Origin: Bacteroidota bacterium | GTDB taxonomy: Bacteria; Bacteroidota; Ignavibacteria; Ignavibacteriales; Ignavibacteriaceae | Length of the DNA: 64,000 bases | Assembly (NCBI GenBank): GCA_021824565.1 | Contig: JAKAKL010000101.1 | Coordinates: forward strand, 1-64,000 | Direction: 5' to 3' | In this document: piece after piece, positions 62,437-64,000 of the stretch | How the letters are laid out: the number at the start of each line of letters is the position of its first letter | Position numbering within the stretch: the first letter of the stretch is position 1 | Position numbers and translations under genes: made by a program | Notes under the pieces: model-generated | Told to the model about the DNA's origin: nothing | The model's database searches: none | Seen by the model: the letters and a program-made list of their open reading frames with translations, nothing else

Positions 62437-64000
62437 TCAGACTGTTTTGTTCTTTAATAATAATTGTCTGTTCTCTAAATCTGATGCAAATTCTAAATTG
62501 ATTTTAGCCGGATTATACACCGGCACATAAAATTTGAAAAGACTTGTCCATTGTTCTTTAGTAGCAAAGGCATTCATACGGCTGAACGCTTCAACCATAT
62601 CGCGGACATTTTCTTCGTTGTAGTTGGAAAATATTTTTGATTTAAAGATTTTTTGATGGTTAGTTTTAATAACTCCTTCTTCGGCGGTCAATATTTCTTC
62701 AAATAATTTTTCACCTTCTCTGATGCCGGTATACTCTATTTTGATATCTTCATCCGGAATAAGATTATTAAGTTTAATAAGGTCGCGGACAAGATCGACA
62801 ATCCTAACAGGCTCTCCCATATCTAAAATAAAAACATCGCCGTTCTGTCCGGCAGCAGAAGCTTGCAGTACTAATGACACTGCTTCAGGAATCGTCATAA
62901 AATATCTTTTCATTTCCGGGTGAGTAATAGTAATAGGTCCGCCGTTTTTTAACTGGTCAATGAAAATCGGCAGCGCACTACCACGGCTTCCGATTACGTT
63001 ACCGAATCTAACAGCTAAGTATTTCGATGATGAATCTGCGCACATTCCTGTAACAATATATTCAGCCACTCTTTTTGAAGCGCCCATAATGCTGGTGGGA
63101 TTAACCGCTTTGTCTGTTGAGATCAAGACAAAATTTTCGACGCCGAAATTTCTTGCAGTTTCAACAAGATTATAAGTGCCGAGAATGTTTACCCGGACCG
63201 CTTCTTCTGGAAATTTTTCAATAACGGGCACATGTTTATATGCGGCAGCATGGAATATTATTTCAGGATCAAATTCTTCAAAAACTTTCTCAAGCTTCGG
63301 CAAATCTGAAATATCACATAAGTACATTTTAATTTTATTTTTATTAAAGCTGCGGCCAAGTTGAATTTCAAGGTCAGCAAGATCGCTTTCATTGATATCA
63401 AGCATTGCAATTTTACGCGGCTCATAAAAAGATATTTGACGCACTATTTCAGAGCCTATTGATCCTGCCGCACCGGTAACAAGGACTCTCTTATTTTTTA
63501 TTGAGCTTCCGATAACCTGAGTATTAATCGAGACAGCCTGTCTTCCAATTAAATCGCTTACATCGATGTCTCTGATGTCTTTGATGCTGACTTTAACAGA
63601 GTTTGAAATATCATTTATAGTTGAGATAACTTTTACATCATCAACGCTGTTTTCTTTAGCGACATTTAAAATTTTACGGTGAAATTTTCTATCAGCGGAA
63701 AGGATGGAAATCAGTATTGAATTTATTCGCTGCTCTTTAATAATCTTTGTCAAATCATTAGTCGTCCCGAGAACCCTAATGCCTTGAAGCATTAAATTTT
63801 GTTTTAGAGGGTCATCATCGACAAACCCAATAATAAAAAACCTGCGTTCTTTACTGCGCAAAATGTCTCTAACAATTTGTTCACCGCTGTTGCCGGCTCC
63901 TATAATAAGAGTTCTTTTCAAGTCCGAGTTGTTATATCTAGGACGCATTACTTCCAGATACATTCTTTTAGAAATTTTAAAGCCCGAGGAAAATATAAAA
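62437..64000 (-). CDS. FlaA1/CapD-type sugar-nucleotide 4,6-dehydratase, 5' end beyond window
   Basis: The frame stays open from the stop at 62437 past the apparent ATG at 63963 to the right edge, reading FSSGFKISKRMYLEV. This matches the linker after the N-terminal membrane helices of the FlaA1/WbpM family, so the true start is outside. Two Rossmann motifs are visible: LIIGAGNSGEQIV and the catalytic-domain TGAAGSIGSEI. ISTDKAVNPTSIMGASKR marks the extended-SDR active site. It probably modifies UDP-GlcNAc or a similar sugar for surface polysaccharide, in the inner membrane. Confidence 0.9.
   Translation of the reverse strand, partial: FIFSSGFKISKRMYLEVMRPRYNNSDLKRTLIIGAGNSGEQIVRDILRSKERRFFIIGFVDDDPLKQNLMLQGIRVLGTTNDLTKIIKEQRINSILISILSADRKFHRKILNVAKENSVDDVKVISTINDISNSVKVSIKDIRDIDVSDLIGRQAVSINTQVIGSSIKNKRVLVTGAAGSIGSEIVRQISFYEPRKIAMLDINESDLADLEIQLGRSFNKNKIKMYLCDISDLPKLEKVFEEFDPEIIFHAAAYKHVPVIEKFPEEAVRVNILGTYNLVETARNFGVENFVLISTDKAVNPTSIMGASKRVAEYIVTGMCADSSSKYLAVRFGNVIGSRGSALPIFIDQLKNGGPITITHPEMKRYFMTIPEAVSLVLQASAAGQNGDVFILDMGEPVRIVDLVRDLIKLNNLIPDEDIKIEYTGIREGEKLFEEILTAEEGVIKTNHQKIFKSKIFSNYNEENVRDMVEAFSRMNAFATKEQWTSLFKFYVPVYNPAKINLEFASDLENRQLLLKNKTV

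Overview
The window looks like chromosomal DNA of an AT-rich, Gram-negative, gliding/T9SS-type bacterium of the Bacteroidota-Chlorobiota superphylum, most likely Ignavibacteria. This is inferred from three secreted proteins ending in a type IX secretion (T9SS) C-terminal domain with the hallmark NYPNPFN motif, a TonB receptor paired with a DUF4249 lipoprotein, the HpnCDE squalene route, and a bacterial tetrahydrobiopterin route of the kind known in Chlorobi. Most genes are on the minus strand; GGAG-type ribosome binding sites are common and decide several starts.

Layout. 1-120: start of a transposase gene and the end of an insertion sequence. 0.27-1.9 kb: GAF-SpoIIE phosphatase plus STAS antagonist. 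2-6.9 kb: a KefB-type antiporter, then hpnC-hpnD-hpnE for squalene. 7.1-14.4 kb: prfC, a T9SS-secreted GH16 glucanase, an alpha/beta hydrolase and a second T9SS cargo protein. 14.5-18.4 kb: a small Cys protein, three outer-membrane beta-barrel proteins (two are tandem paralogues), a methyltransferase and a lipoprotein. 18.4-19.8 kb: an intergenic repeat region with a 16-unit, 21-bp tandem array open in all six frames. 19.8-26.2 kb: two multi-PAS histidine kinases, each with a response regulator. 26.3-29.6 kb: TonB receptor plus DUF4249 lipoprotein. 30-36.6 kb: a tripartite RND efflux operon ending in an exported two-domain VOC protein. 36.75 kb: tRNA-Leu(GAG). 36.9-39.2 kb: ECF sigma factor, anti-sigma factor and Spy/CnrX-like periplasmic proteins around a mirror-symmetric intergenic region. 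39.2-43.2 kb: tetrahydrobiopterin synthesis (folE, PTPS, an SDR) with two peroxiredoxins, a rhodanese and phenylalanine hydroxylase. 43.3-50.7 kb: murB, a NUDIX gene and a long housekeeping operon (purC, DUF971, pgsA, pgpA, cinA, thpR, recA, recX). 50.8-52.2 kb: a 45-residue membrane protein, a STAS protein, tRNA-Phe(GAA) with its terminator, and a second, degenerate 21-bp repeat array. 52.2-64 kb: argF, a cyclic-2,3-diphosphoglycerate-synthetase-like GTPase, glmS, a 1908-residue gingipain-type (PorU-like) peptidase and a FlaA1/CapD-type sugar-nucleotide dehydratase cut by the right edge.

How genes may work together: folE, PTPS and the SDR can supply tetrahydrobiopterin to the nearby phenylalanine hydroxylase. 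HpnC, HpnD and HpnE convert farnesyl diphosphate to squalene. The sigma/anti-sigma/Spy block resembles a CnrYXH-type envelope or metal sensor and lies next to an RND pump. The C25 peptidase and T9SS cargo proteins belong to the same secretion pathway. The least explained features are the two 21-bp arrays, which appear to share one repeat family and one reading register, and the mirror-image promoter region at 38.6 kb.
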